NCBI GenBank assembly: GCA_944380765.1
Contig: CALWIO010000014.1
Coordinates: 1 to 49,455 of the forward strand
Direction of reading: 5' to 3'
Length of the DNA: 49,455 nucleotides
Source: an uncultured Clostridia bacterium
Lineage (GTDB): Bacteria; Bacillota; Clostridia; Oscillospirales; Acutalibacteraceae
The notes under the pieces are model-generated. The model did no database searches and had not been told where the DNA came from. It worked only from the letters and a program-made list of their open reading frames with translations. Both the position numbers and the translations under genes were made by a program. Every line of letters begins with the position of its first letter. Within the stretch, counting starts at the first letter, position 1. Shown piece by piece: positions 33,420 through 41,377 of this stretch.

Positions 33420-33989
33420 ATGGCTTTTGACGACAGCGATGTAAAAATCTTTAAAGGCGAAGAAAAAACGGCTGAAAGCGTTGACGAGGTTTCCGTTATC
33501 GCGGAGATGTCCGAGCAAAGAAGCAACGGCAACATCAGCCGGGCAAAAAATCTTGGCAAGCACCTTGCCGAAATTTTTGTTGACGAGCCCCACCTGCTCT
33601 CTGACCTTGAAAAAGAGGTCGGCGCGTTTTCGCATGACGAAAGCATTATGTATCAGATTAAGGTTCTGCTTGTTTTCACCGCGGAGTACTCAATAACTCA
33701 TCTGCTTCCGGGTTCGCTTCTGTCGCATACGGCGGTAAACGCCATGTATGACACCGTAAGAAAAAAAGCCTTTGATTTTTATGACCGTCTTGATGACGCG
33801 GCAGAATACAGCTTTTATTACCTTGCCGTGAGAAAGGGCGTCAACATTTCGCAGAACATAGGCACTTCTTTCGCCATGCTTTGCGGCAGGGAAAAGGATT
33901 CGGAATTTACCACTCTTGGCGCAAGGCTCTTTGAAGTGGCAGGTCATGAAATAGAAAAGATTATTGCTTCATTCGAATTTGTAAAATAA
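33420..33989 (+). CDS. Conserved-looking protein of unknown function
   Basis: A 189-residue soluble protein that I do not recognise. The first 45 residues are acidic and probably flexible; the rest is predicted mostly helical with no signal peptide, membrane segment or metal motif. GGGG lies about 8 nt before the ATG. It sits 12 bp downstream of the PHP phosphoesterase and ahead of a shared terminator, so it is probably part of that operon. Confidence 0.75.
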   Translation: MAFDDSDVKIFKGEEKTAESVDEVSVIAEMSEQRSNGNISRAKNLGKHLAEIFVDEPHLLSDLEKEVGAFSHDESIMYQIKVLLVFTAEYSITHLLPGSLLSHTAVNAMYDTVRKKAFDFYDRLDDAAEYSFYYLAVRKGVNISQNIGTSFAMLCGREKDSEFTTLGARLFEVAGHEIEKIIASFEFVK

Positions 33990-34001
33990 TATAAAAGATT
34001 A

Positions 34002-34032
34002 AAAAAATACCGGCTTTAAGCCGGTATTTTTT
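34002..34032 (+). terminator. Shared terminator after the unknown gene and the cohesin gene
   Basis: AAAAAATACCGGCTT and AAGCCGGTATTTTTT form a long stem with U-tracts on both strands. It serves the plus-strand PHP operon and the convergent minus-strand gene. Confidence 0.9.
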
Positions 34033-34045
34033 GTTGTGCTGTATT

Positions 34046-35368
34046 TTAATTTCTGCTTATGTCCTCGTCCTTTTTCTTTTTACAGCAGCTTTTTGTGATT
34101 ACCGCCGTTATGGGGATACACACCGCCGCGGTTATTACGAACACGGCGAGCATCATGCCGTAGCAGTAAAATCTTGACACTTTAAGGCTCTCATCATTCA
34201 TAATATTATTGATATACTGCCGCACTCTTTCAAAAAGGCTTTTTCCCTCCTGCGCGGGAAGCGTTTCGCTCCCGCTTACGGACATCCCGCCGTTCTGAGA
34301 AGATGGTTCCGTAAATTCCGAAGAAATATCATCGGTAAGACTTTCGAGAGGGTCTGTTTCACCGGCGCTTGTTTCCTCCCCTGTTGAGGATTCGGGTACA
34401 TCTTCCGCAACGGTTATTTTAAAGGTAACCATCCAGTTATTCGCCTTTGCGGTAACGGTTGTCTGACCGAGCGCCTTGCCGGTTACCGTGCCGTTAGAGG
34501 AAACGGTCGCTACCGAAGTGTCGGCGGAAGTCCACGAAACGGTATGGCTGTCCGTTGCGTCCGAAGGTACTTTTGACACATACAGTCTTTTTGAAGCGCC
34601 GAGTTCAATTATCTGTGAGGTTGAAGATGACGCCGCAAGCCCTGTCTGGGCAACGGTTACGGTCACTTTAAATGTAGCCGTTTTAGAGCCGGATTTTGCG
34701 GTTATTGTTGCTGTTCCGCCGCCTTTTGCGGTTACAAGTCCGCTGCTGTTGACCGTTGCTACCTTAGAATTTGATGTGGAATAGGTTACGCTTTTATTAG
34801 TGGCGTTTGAGGGTGAAACGGTAGCCGAAAGCTGCACTGTTCCGCCCTTTTTCAAAGTCGCGCTTGATTTGTTGAGCGTTATGCCTGTTACGGGAACGGT
34901 AACGGTGACCTTTCCGCTTACGCCTGTCGCCGACACCGCGTTGCCGTCATAATCGCAGTTATCCTTGCCCGTACCGGGAGTAACCGTAAGGGTTGAGCTG
35001 CCGGAGCTTTTAAGTATTTTAAACTTCACGCTGAAAACAGTTCCGCCTTTTTTTGCGGAAGCCGTATTAAGCGAGCCGGCAAAAGACACCTTTGAGCCTG
35101 AATGGTTAAGGCTTCCCGTTGAAACGAGCGCGCCCCGGCTGCTGCTGACATATTGAAGCTCCGAGGAATTATAACTCAGCGAGACGCTTGAACCCCAAAG
35201 CTCCACTCCTCCTGAGAGTGTTACATTGACTGTTACGGTGCTGCCTTGTGAGCCGCTGACGCTGCCCGCCGTATATTTTACGCTTGCCGCGGAAGCGAAC
35301 ACAGCCGCCGTTCCCAGCAGAAACGCGCAGACGCAGAGCGCCGAAATATATTTTAAAAATCTTTTCAT
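34046..35368 (-). CDS. Membrane-anchored cohesin-Big2-Big2 surface protein
   Basis: A 440-residue exported type I membrane protein. Order: signal peptide (1-31), cohesin-like domain (about 32-158; AGSVSGSQGSTVTVNVTLSG and VFSVKFKI), two Big2 (BIG_2) domains (about 161-238 and 243-320; both with KVATVNSSGLVTAKG-type strands), a Ser/Glu/Thr-rich linker (321-375), one membrane helix (402-425) and a short Lys-rich cytoplasmic tail. Cohesins bind dockerin-bearing enzymes in cellulosome-type assemblies. No dockerin is seen on the glycosidases in this window. The start is ATG with AAGGTGAT upstream. Confidence 0.85.
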   Translation of the reverse strand: MKRFLKYISALCVCAFLLGTAAVFASAASVKYTAGSVSGSQGSTVTVNVTLSGGVELWGSSVSLSYNSSELQYVSSSRGALVSTGSLNHSGSKVSFAGSLNTASAKKGGTVFSVKFKILKSSGSSTLTVTPGTGKDNCDYDGNAVSATGVSGKVTVTVPVTGITLNKSSATLKKGGTVQLSATVSPSNATNKSVTYSTSNSKVATVNSSGLVTAKGGGTATITAKSGSKTATFKVTVTVAQTGLAASSSTSQIIELGASKRLYVSKVPSDATDSHTVSWTSADTSVATVSSNGTVTGKALGQTTVTAKANNWMVTFKITVAEDVPESSTGEETSAGETDPLESLTDDISSEFTEPSSQNGGMSVSGSETLPAQEGKSLFERVRQYINNIMNDESLKVSRFYCYGMMLAVFVITAAVCIPITAVITKSCCKKKKDEDISRN

Positions 35369-35417
35369 TGTATGTATCACCTTTTAAGTATGTATCTTTT
35401 AAATTCGCTTTAAGCAT

Positions 35418-35446
35418 ATAATACATTATTTTCGGTCGAAAGTCAA
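35418..35446 (-). promoter_or_regulatory. Predicted promoter of the cohesin gene
   Basis: On the minus strand, TTGACT, 17 nt, TATTAT. Confidence 0.65.
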
Positions 35447-35552
35447 CGAACTATGGCGTTAACGGGTTAATAAATAGTTGCTAAAATTGATAAATATTTA
35501 CATAAATTGCAGCGACTTTAAGCGCTTTTGATTTTCTGCCGCACAGCAAAAT

Positions 35553-35580
35553 AAAAAAGACGGAAAAGCTCCGTCTTTTA
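35553..35580 (-). terminator. Terminator after mgtE
   Basis: AAAAGACGG and CCGTCTTTT form a 9-bp stem with a U-tract on the minus strand, 34 bp past the mgtE stop. Confidence 0.85.
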
Positions 35581-35613
35581 AAGCAAAATATATGTCAATT
35601 CAGGTTTACGCTT

Positions 35614-36954
35614 TTAAATTCCCAGAAGCGCGGACGCAACCGAAAAGTAAATCATAAGGGTTACGGCGTCAACTATTGTGGAAATAAAGGGGCTTGACAT
35701 TACCGCCGGGTCAAATCCGATTTTTTTGGCGAAAACGGGCAGCACAGAGCCTACCACCTTAGCGAAAATTACCGCCATCAGCATGGTAAAGCTGACTACG
35801 AGCGCGACCATCGCGCCCACATTGTCGAACAGCATGAGCTTTGCGAAATTGACTACGGCAAGAGTTACGCCGCACACAAAGGCAACCCGCATTTCCTTAA
35901 AAATGACTTTAAAGGTATCCCGAAACTCAATGTCGCCCAGAGAAAGTCCGCGTATTATGGTTGCGGAGGACTGAGAACCGCAGTTGCCGCAGGTTCCCGT
36001 AAGCATAGGGATAAAAGCGGTAAGCGCAACGCAGGCGGTAAGCGTTCCCTCATAATAATTGATTATTTTTTCGGTAAAGGTAGCCGACACCATAAGCAGC
36101 ATAAGCCACGGGATTCGGTTTTTGCATGTGGCGAAAACTCCCGTTTTAAGATAGGGCTTATCGGTAGGCGTAATAGCCGCCATTTTTTCAATATCCTCGG
36201 TGTTTTCGTCCTGCAAAACATCAATGGCGTCGTCAACCGTTATAATGCCGACAAGTCTTTCCTCGCCGTCAACAACGGGAAGCGCCAGAAAGTCATATTT
36301 CTGGAAAAGGTCGGCGACAACCTCTTTATCCTCAACGGTTGAAACGGAAATTACATTGGTTTCCATTATATCCCGGATTTCCTCGTTCTCGTCCGCAAGA
36401 AGCAAATCCTTTGCCGTTACAACTCCCTTTAATTTGCGCTTGCTGTCGGTCACATAGCAGGTATAAATGGTTTCCTTATCAATTCCCGTGCGGCGTATTC
36501 TTGTAAAAGCGTCCTGCACGGTCATACCGCGTTTTAAATCGACAAATTCGGTTGTCATTATGCTGCCGGCTGAATCTTCGGGATATTTTAAAATCTCGTT
36601 TATGCTTTTGCGGGTTTCCGGGTCGGTATGCGCAAGAATACGCTTTACAAGAGTTGCGGGCATTTCCTCAATCAAGTCAACCGCGTCGTCAACATAAAGC
36701 TCGTTTAAAACTTCTTTAAGCTCCGTATCACTGAACGCGCGTATCAGCATTTCCTGATACTCGGGTTCCATATTTACAAAAACATCTGCCGCCAGCTCTT
36801 TGGGCAGAAGCCGGTAAATCAAAGTCAGGTCATGCTCGTCAAGCTCCATAAAAAGCTCGGCTATGTCCTGCTCGTTCATATCGTTGAGTATGCTTTTGAG
36901 CTCCTGCCATTTTCTGCGGTGCAGAAGCTCGGTTAAAAGCTCATAGGTTTCCAT
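35614..36954 (-). CDS. mgtE: Magnesium transporter MgtE
   Basis: A 446-residue MgtE Mg2+ channel. An N-terminal superhelical domain (about 1-125), two CBS domains (about 130-255) that act as the Mg2+ gate sensor, and a C-terminal membrane domain with about five helices (280-446), including PMLTGTCGNCGSQSS. GGAG precedes the ATG. An M-box riboswitch with terminator and a possible leader ORF precede it, so expression should fall when Mg2+ is high. Confidence 0.97.
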   Translation of the reverse strand: METYELLTELLHRRKWQELKSILNDMNEQDIAELFMELDEHDLTLIYRLLPKELAADVFVNMEPEYQEMLIRAFSDTELKEVLNELYVDDAVDLIEEMPATLVKRILAHTDPETRKSINEILKYPEDSAGSIMTTEFVDLKRGMTVQDAFTRIRRTGIDKETIYTCYVTDSKRKLKGVVTAKDLLLADENEEIRDIMETNVISVSTVEDKEVVADLFQKYDFLALPVVDGEERLVGIITVDDAIDVLQDENTEDIEKMAAITPTDKPYLKTGVFATCKNRIPWLMLLMVSATFTEKIINYYEGTLTACVALTAFIPMLTGTCGNCGSQSSATIIRGLSLGDIEFRDTFKVIFKEMRVAFVCGVTLAVVNFAKLMLFDNVGAMVALVVSFTMLMAVIFAKVVGSVLPVFAKKIGFDPAVMSSPFISTIVDAVTLMIYFSVASALLGI

Positions 36955-37012
36955 TACATTTCACAACTCCTTTATATTTAAAATAAATAGCGGTGAAACG
37001 CAACAAGTACGG

Positions 37013-37038
37013 TTAAAACAAGCGGAGCAAATCCGCTT
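37013..37038 (-). terminator. Hairpin at the end of the mgtE leader ORF
   Basis: AAGCGGA-TTTGC-TCCGCTT, followed on the minus strand by GTTTT. The stop codon of the leader ORF lies in the T-run, so ribosome position could affect the hairpin. Confidence 0.5.
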
Positions 37039-37081
37039 TAATACTTGGAGGTTTCGCTGTTGTACTTCGGACCGCGTCCAC
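37013..37081 (-). CDS. Possible 22-residue mgtE leader peptide
   Basis: A GTG start with GGAG 8 nt upstream opens a 22-codon frame between the M-box terminator and mgtE. The peptide begins MDAVRSTTAKPPSIKADLL and has a Pro-Pro pair. Its stop overlaps the U-tract of a 7-bp hairpin. This arrangement recalls the proline-containing MgtL leader of the Salmonella mgtA mRNA, but no sequence relation is claimed. It could also be chance coding. Confidence 0.45.
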   Translation of the reverse strand: MDAVRSTTAKPPSIKADLLRLF

Positions 37082-37100
37082 TTTTTTCACTCCTTTTTTC

Positions 37101-37138
37101 AAAAATAAAGCCGCGCTATGCCGAACGCATAACGCAGC
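37101..37138 (-). terminator. Terminator of the M-box
   Basis: GCTGCGTTATGC and GCATAGCGCGGC pair over 12 positions (two wobbles), then TTTATTTTT on the minus strand. It is the expression platform of the riboswitch. Confidence 0.8.
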
Positions 37139-37308
37139 AGTATAAAACCGTTGTATCATTCGTTCAAGCTTTAGCTTCGCAGGGCGATGAAACTACATTA
37201 AATCACACCTTAGTTCGATATGACCTGTTGACCTGCTGACGGTGTCTCCACCGTTTCGCGGCAGTAATCCGTATCCCTGTGGTAGCCTTACCTACCGAAT
37301 AGGTTATC
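37101..37308 (-). ncRNA. M-box Mg2+ riboswitch (ykoK leader)
   Basis: Minus-strand landmarks match the M-box: GGTAGGTAAGGCTACC, ACAGGGATACGGATTACTGC, CGGTGGAGACACCG, TTTAATGTAGTTTCATCG and GCTAAAGCTTGAACGA. It lies upstream of mgtE, a standard M-box target, and ends in a terminator. Confidence 0.93.
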
Positions 37309-37311
37309 TAT

Positions 37312-37340
37312 ATTATCTTATTTTATTCGTATTTTGTCAA
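37312..37340 (-). promoter_or_regulatory. Promoter of the M-box-mgtE transcript
   Basis: On the minus strand, TTGACA, 17 nt, GATAAT, immediately before the M-box. Confidence 0.8.
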
Positions 37341-37373
37341 TACAAATATTAAAACCGAAAGCTGTTCCTTTTA

Positions 37374-39920
37374 TTATTTTTTGGATTTCTTTTCAAGCTT
37401 TTTTGCCGCCTTTTCGGCTCTGAGCTTCTCGGCGTAGGCTTTTTCCTCAGCCTCTATTCTTTCCCTCTCGGCTATGTCCTGAGCCTCTTTCTCGGCGGCT
37501 CTGAGTTTAGCCTCGTCATACATAGCGACTATATCTTCATAGTGCTTGTAATTCTCTTCCTGATTTAAAAGCTTCTTGGAATCGTTATAAGGTTTAGCGC
37601 AGCGGCTGTAGACGGAGCTGGCGTCGGTCGCGTCTTTAATCTTGCCTCTTACTGCGCCGAGCTCGGTTTTAAGCTTCTGTATTTCCATTTCAAGGGCTTT
37701 AAGCTCGCTTTTTTTCTTCTGTGCCTTCAAATCGTGCTTCTGCTTATACATAGCGGCAAGCTCTTCGTTGATTTTATCCTCGCTCTCGAAAAGAGTTTCA
37801 AATACGGAGAAATCAAATTCTGTTATCTGGTCGGGATAATATTTCGCGATAAGCTTAACGCTTCTGCGCCTGTCATTGGCGGAAGTGATGGCTTCTCTTC
37901 TGTAACGCTTTTCTTCCTTGGTTCCGGCAGGCATAGCCTTAGCGCGGTTGAGCTCCTCGGTATCAAAGGTTCTGAGCCCTTCAAGACCGCCCGCATAGAC
38001 TTTATTCGCAATAGCGATTTTCTCTTTGAAAACATCAGTTGAGAATTTTGAAAGCTCCTCCATAAGCATAACGGCGGTTTCAATCTCAATATTTGTTTCC
38101 TTGTCGTTCTTATACTGCTTTTTGGCGGCTCTCAGGTCGTCGCTGTTCTTTTCACGCAGGGCGCGGAGTTTTTCTTTTTTCTCCTCGGCAGAAAGAGAGC
38201 TTTCTTTAAGCTGTCTTTTAAGGGAGTCAACAGCGGCTTTATTCGCCTTGCGGCAGTTTTCGACATTCGCTTTGGAAGCGTTTAAATCAATAGGCTGACG
38301 CATTGAAAGTTCCCTGTTTTCCCTGATAAGGTCAATTCCCTCGACAAGTTCCTTATCGGAAAGGGCGTTATTGCCGAAGTCCTCAAACATTGCTCTTACT
38401 TTAAGGATTTTTACAATACCCCTCTGCTTAACCTCGGTAAGGTCATAGAAGAAATAAGGCACAACATTCATTATAGCTCCTATTACCGAAAGAAGTATGA
38501 GCAGGACAATTATGTTATTGAATGTTTCCGGGTCATAAAGCACGGCGTACAAATCAGGCTCGCCGTTTTCGGCAAATACGCTGACATTATACTGTGACGC
38601 TATCTGCTCAATACTGCCGCGTACCGCATAGAAGTGGTCTTCGTTAATTCCTCCGCGTTCATACGCCGCCGGAAGTATTCCGCTTGTAAGAGTGGTTATA
38701 ACCGTTCCGATAAGTCCTACCGCTGAGAACATTCCGTCAATTCTCTCGCCTGAGATATATTGCTGATAGTCGCGTATGTCGCCCTGAATACTGGGATTAA
38801 GAACATGGGCGAAGCTGCCGACAAGCGCGTTGAGCCACAGGCAGCACAGCAAAAGCCAAATCATACCGGACGGGTTGCCGACGATTACCGGGTACATCAT
38901 AGCGATAAATGCAATATTAAGGATATTGATTACAACGAGAACTTTTTTCTTGCCGTAACGCTTGATAGCCGCGGGAGCGCAGAGCATTCCCCACAGAGAA
39001 GCGTTGCCGTAAAGGGTTACTATCAATCCGTATGTAGCTTCGGAACAGGGACGGCGGTAATTGTAAGTCCACGCCAAGATATTGCTGTATGAGCTTTCAA
39101 GGAAGCCGAGCCAACTGGCTACCGAAATTATCCAGAAATATTTATTCCTGGCAACCGCGCGCAGCGTGTCAATAAACTTCATGTGAACATGGTGAGTTTT
39201 TGCCTGAATAATTTTTTCCTGAGTGTTCGCGTAGGCGATAATGCAGATAAGCATACCGACTATCAGCATGGGCGGATACATAATCCTGTAAAGGCGCATA
39301 CTCGCAAGGTTTCCGTTTGAAATCCATCTTGACGCAATGGGCATTATAAGGTTTACAACTGAGGGCGCGAACGAATATACAACCGCCTTTACCGCCGAAG
39401 CGTTTGTTCTTTCCTGCGTATTGGGCGAAAGAACATAAATTAGGTTTTCGTACGCGTCATAGAAGAACATATAGATAAACTGAAAGCCGATATTGAAAAG
39501 CAGAACGACTATGCAGTTTACCACATAAGGCATACGCTCATAGGGCATCCATACAAAGCCTATACCGAGAATACAGGTGGGAATACCCATGGATATAAGG
39601 TACGGCCTGTACTTACCCTTGCGGTTACGGGTATTGTCTATAATATTAGCTCTCAGCGCCGTGGCCGGGAAGCTCATTATCATGGCGATTACATAAAGTA
39701 TGTAAAGATGAGTGGGCCTTATTCCGATAGCGTTGCCGATAATAAAGTTACCCACCGAAAGCATAACGGACTGAACAACCGTTACTATTAAGTACCAGCC
39801 TATTCCGCCGACAGCGTAGGAAAGTATTTCCTTATAATTCATGTATTTGCCTAACGGCGGTGTTTTCCAGTAAAGTTTTGCCTCTCCCAATTTTTGAACT
39901 GCGTTGTCTATCGCTTTCAA
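37374..39920 (-). CDS. GPH/MFS-type transporter with long coiled-coil tail
   Basis: An 848-residue protein. Residues 1-510 form a 12-helix-type GPH (glycoside-pentoside-hexuronide cation symporter)/MFS_2 domain, with motifs such as NTRNRKGKYRPYLISMG and FYDAYENLIYV. Residues about 520-848 form a very charged, predicted cytoplasmic tail of repeated coiled-coil segments ending in a Lys/Ala-rich stretch. Ordinary GPH transporters have about 450-500 residues, so the tail is unusual. The start is TTG with GGGGGAAAGG upstream; a later in-frame ATG (39842) is an alternative. Sugar specificity cannot be read from the sequence. Confidence 0.8.
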   Translation of the reverse strand: MKAIDNAVQKLGEAKLYWKTPPLGKYMNYKEILSYAVGGIGWYLIVTVVQSVMLSVGNFIIGNAIGIRPTHLYILYVIAMIMSFPATALRANIIDNTRNRKGKYRPYLISMGIPTCILGIGFVWMPYERMPYVVNCIVVLLFNIGFQFIYMFFYDAYENLIYVLSPNTQERTNASAVKAVVYSFAPSVVNLIMPIASRWISNGNLASMRLYRIMYPPMLIVGMLICIIAYANTQEKIIQAKTHHVHMKFIDTLRAVARNKYFWIISVASWLGFLESSYSNILAWTYNYRRPCSEATYGLIVTLYGNASLWGMLCAPAAIKRYGKKKVLVVINILNIAFIAMMYPVIVGNPSGMIWLLLCCLWLNALVGSFAHVLNPSIQGDIRDYQQYISGERIDGMFSAVGLIGTVITTLTSGILPAAYERGGINEDHFYAVRGSIEQIASQYNVSVFAENGEPDLYAVLYDPETFNNIIVLLILLSVIGAIMNVVPYFFYDLTEVKQRGIVKILKVRAMFEDFGNNALSDKELVEGIDLIRENRELSMRQPIDLNASKANVENCRKANKAAVDSLKRQLKESSLSAEEKKEKLRALREKNSDDLRAAKKQYKNDKETNIEIETAVMLMEELSKFSTDVFKEKIAIANKVYAGGLEGLRTFDTEELNRAKAMPAGTKEEKRYRREAITSANDRRRSVKLIAKYYPDQITEFDFSVFETLFESEDKINEELAAMYKQKHDLKAQKKKSELKALEMEIQKLKTELGAVRGKIKDATDASSVYSRCAKPYNDSKKLLNQEENYKHYEDIVAMYDEAKLRAAEKEAQDIAERERIEAEEKAYAEKLRAEKAAKKLEKKSKK

Positions 39921-39959
39921 TAGCCTTTCCCCCAGACAATAAGCCGCAAATGTGCTGCT

Positions 39960-39998
39960 GTGTTAATATTTTATTCATAAACATTATAATATTAACAC
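39960..39998 (-). promoter_or_regulatory. Operator-like palindrome upstream of the transporter
   Basis: GTGTTAATATT, 17 nt, AATATTAACAC: a perfect 11-bp inverted repeat. On the minus strand it overlaps a possible -10 (TTGAAA, 17 nt, TAATAT), which is where a repressor would act. No regulator gene is adjacent. Confidence 0.6.
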
Positions 39999-40129
39999 AA
40001 ACCGTAACCGATTTCAACACACTTGCGGCTTTTAATTGGTATAAAGGCGCCTATTTAAGCTTTTTTGTAAGATATGACTAATGAGGCGTATATTTACTCA
40101 TCAAATTGCACAAAGGCTTTTTTAGTAAT

Positions 40130-41095
40130 TTACACGGCTTTTCCGGTAAATTCTCTGTACTTTTTATCCTTTTCCTCGCCTTTCCACGAATGAATCTGCG
40201 AGGGATTTGCGAAAATATCGTCAAGGCGTTTAATAAAGGGAACCGCTTCGCCGAAATCGAGCGCTCTGTGGTCAAAGGCTATGCATATCGGCAGCACCTG
40301 ACGGATTTCAATGCTCTTGCTGCCGTTTTTATCGGTCACCACAACGGGTTTATCCTGCACGGCTCCCACTCCGAAAGCGCTGACCTGAGGCGGAATTATT
40401 TCAAGAAGTCCAACGCTGCCTCTCTGCCCTCTGTAAAGAGAGCCGATATTTGAAACGGTAACAGTTCCCTGTTCGATGTCTTTTTTGGTAAGTCTTTCCG
40501 TAACGGGAATGCTCTCGTATTCTTTTTTTGCCCTGCCCTTTAAAGTTTTTACCTTATGCTTGCCTGTCTTTGAGCCGATAAGGCGCAAAACCGCCTGCTT
40601 TATTTTGCCTTTTTTAAGTCCGTTAAGGGTATTGTCAAGGGAAACCTCGAACATAGCCTCGTTAAGGTCGGTTTTTTCAAGGCGCTTTGAAACGCCGCGG
40701 ATATAGTCGGTCATCTCGTCAAGATTTTTGTTTTCAAAGTTATGAAGATTTACCGTCATCATCTCTCCGCCGGGCATAAGCATGGGCATGGAGAAATTTA
40801 TATCCTCAAAGGTTGTTATTTTTCCGCGAACAAGTTTACGGTTATACTCAATATGCGAATTCATTATAGGCGCGGCTTTGAGTCCTTCGGCTATGACTTT
40901 GAGCATTAAGGTATTTATTGTTATTTTATCCTCGCCCATACGGTTTAAGTTGAGCTTTTTGTACTCTCTCATAAAATCGGTAACATCGGGCTCGTAATTA
41001 TATGTTACATGGGGAATGGTCTCCCAGCTTTCCGTTGTCATATTTGCCACTATTTTTCTTTGGATTCCAAAATGGATTGTGTTTGTTATTTTCAT
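40130..41095 (-). CDS. Lipoyl-less 2-oxoacid dehydrogenase acyltransferase-like protein
   Basis: A 321-residue protein matching only the catalytic domain of E2 dihydrolipoyl acyltransferases (PF00198 type, also related to chloramphenicol acetyltransferase). The catalytic motif is DHRALDFGEA (His and Asp present). There is no N-terminal lipoyl or E1/E3-binding domain, unlike true E2 components. About 60 residues in the middle (GSKTGKHKVKTLKGRAKKEYES region) are basic. It could be a CoA-dependent acyltransferase acting on a small substrate. The start ATG has AGGAG upstream. No dehydrogenase genes are nearby. Confidence 0.8.
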   Translation of the reverse strand: MKITNTIHFGIQRKIVANMTTESWETIPHVTYNYEPDVTDFMREYKKLNLNRMGEDKITINTLMLKVIAEGLKAAPIMNSHIEYNRKLVRGKITTFEDINFSMPMLMPGGEMMTVNLHNFENKNLDEMTDYIRGVSKRLEKTDLNEAMFEVSLDNTLNGLKKGKIKQAVLRLIGSKTGKHKVKTLKGRAKKEYESIPVTERLTKKDIEQGTVTVSNIGSLYRGQRGSVGLLEIIPPQVSAFGVGAVQDKPVVVTDKNGSKSIEIRQVLPICIAFDHRALDFGEAVPFIKRLDDIFANPSQIHSWKGEEKDKKYREFTGKAV

Positions 41096-41230
41096 AATTG
41101 TCACTCCTGTTTATTCTGAAAGTTATCAAGGCGTGTGCCTTGGTAACATAGTAATAAATTATATTTTTGTTTTCCACCTACTTTGCTTGTCAACAGAGAT
41201 TTTTAAAGGGAATTTTTGTTTACATTTTTT

Positions 41231-41250
41231 CCGCAACCGCCCGGTTGCGG
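41231..41250. other. 20-bp palindrome
   Basis: CCGCAACCG-CC-CGGTTGCGG, perfect 9-bp arms, in the 270-bp gap between the GH26 and acyltransferase genes. No U-tract follows on either strand, so it is not a normal terminator; it might be an operator or an RNA hairpin. Confidence 0.5.
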
Positions 41251-41313
41251 CAGTATTTACGCCGGTTTTAAGGATTTTTGGGCGTGTTTTCACAAGTTTA
41301 ATGAAAAAACGGT

Positions 41314-41351
41314 ATAAAAAAGCTCCCTTTTAAAAAGAGAGCTTTTTAAAA
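41314..41351 (-). terminator. Terminator after the GH26 gene
   Basis: AAAAAGCTC and GAGCTTTTT pair, with an inner CTTT/AAAG extension, and A/T runs on both sides. It ends the lacZ operon on the minus strand. Confidence 0.75.
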
Positions 41352-41377
41352 ATATTCTGTTTTAAGGCGGGAACAAC

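Noticed and set aside
37045..37239. 64-codon plus-strand frame
   Set aside because: It lies antisense to the M-box riboswitch and its terminator.
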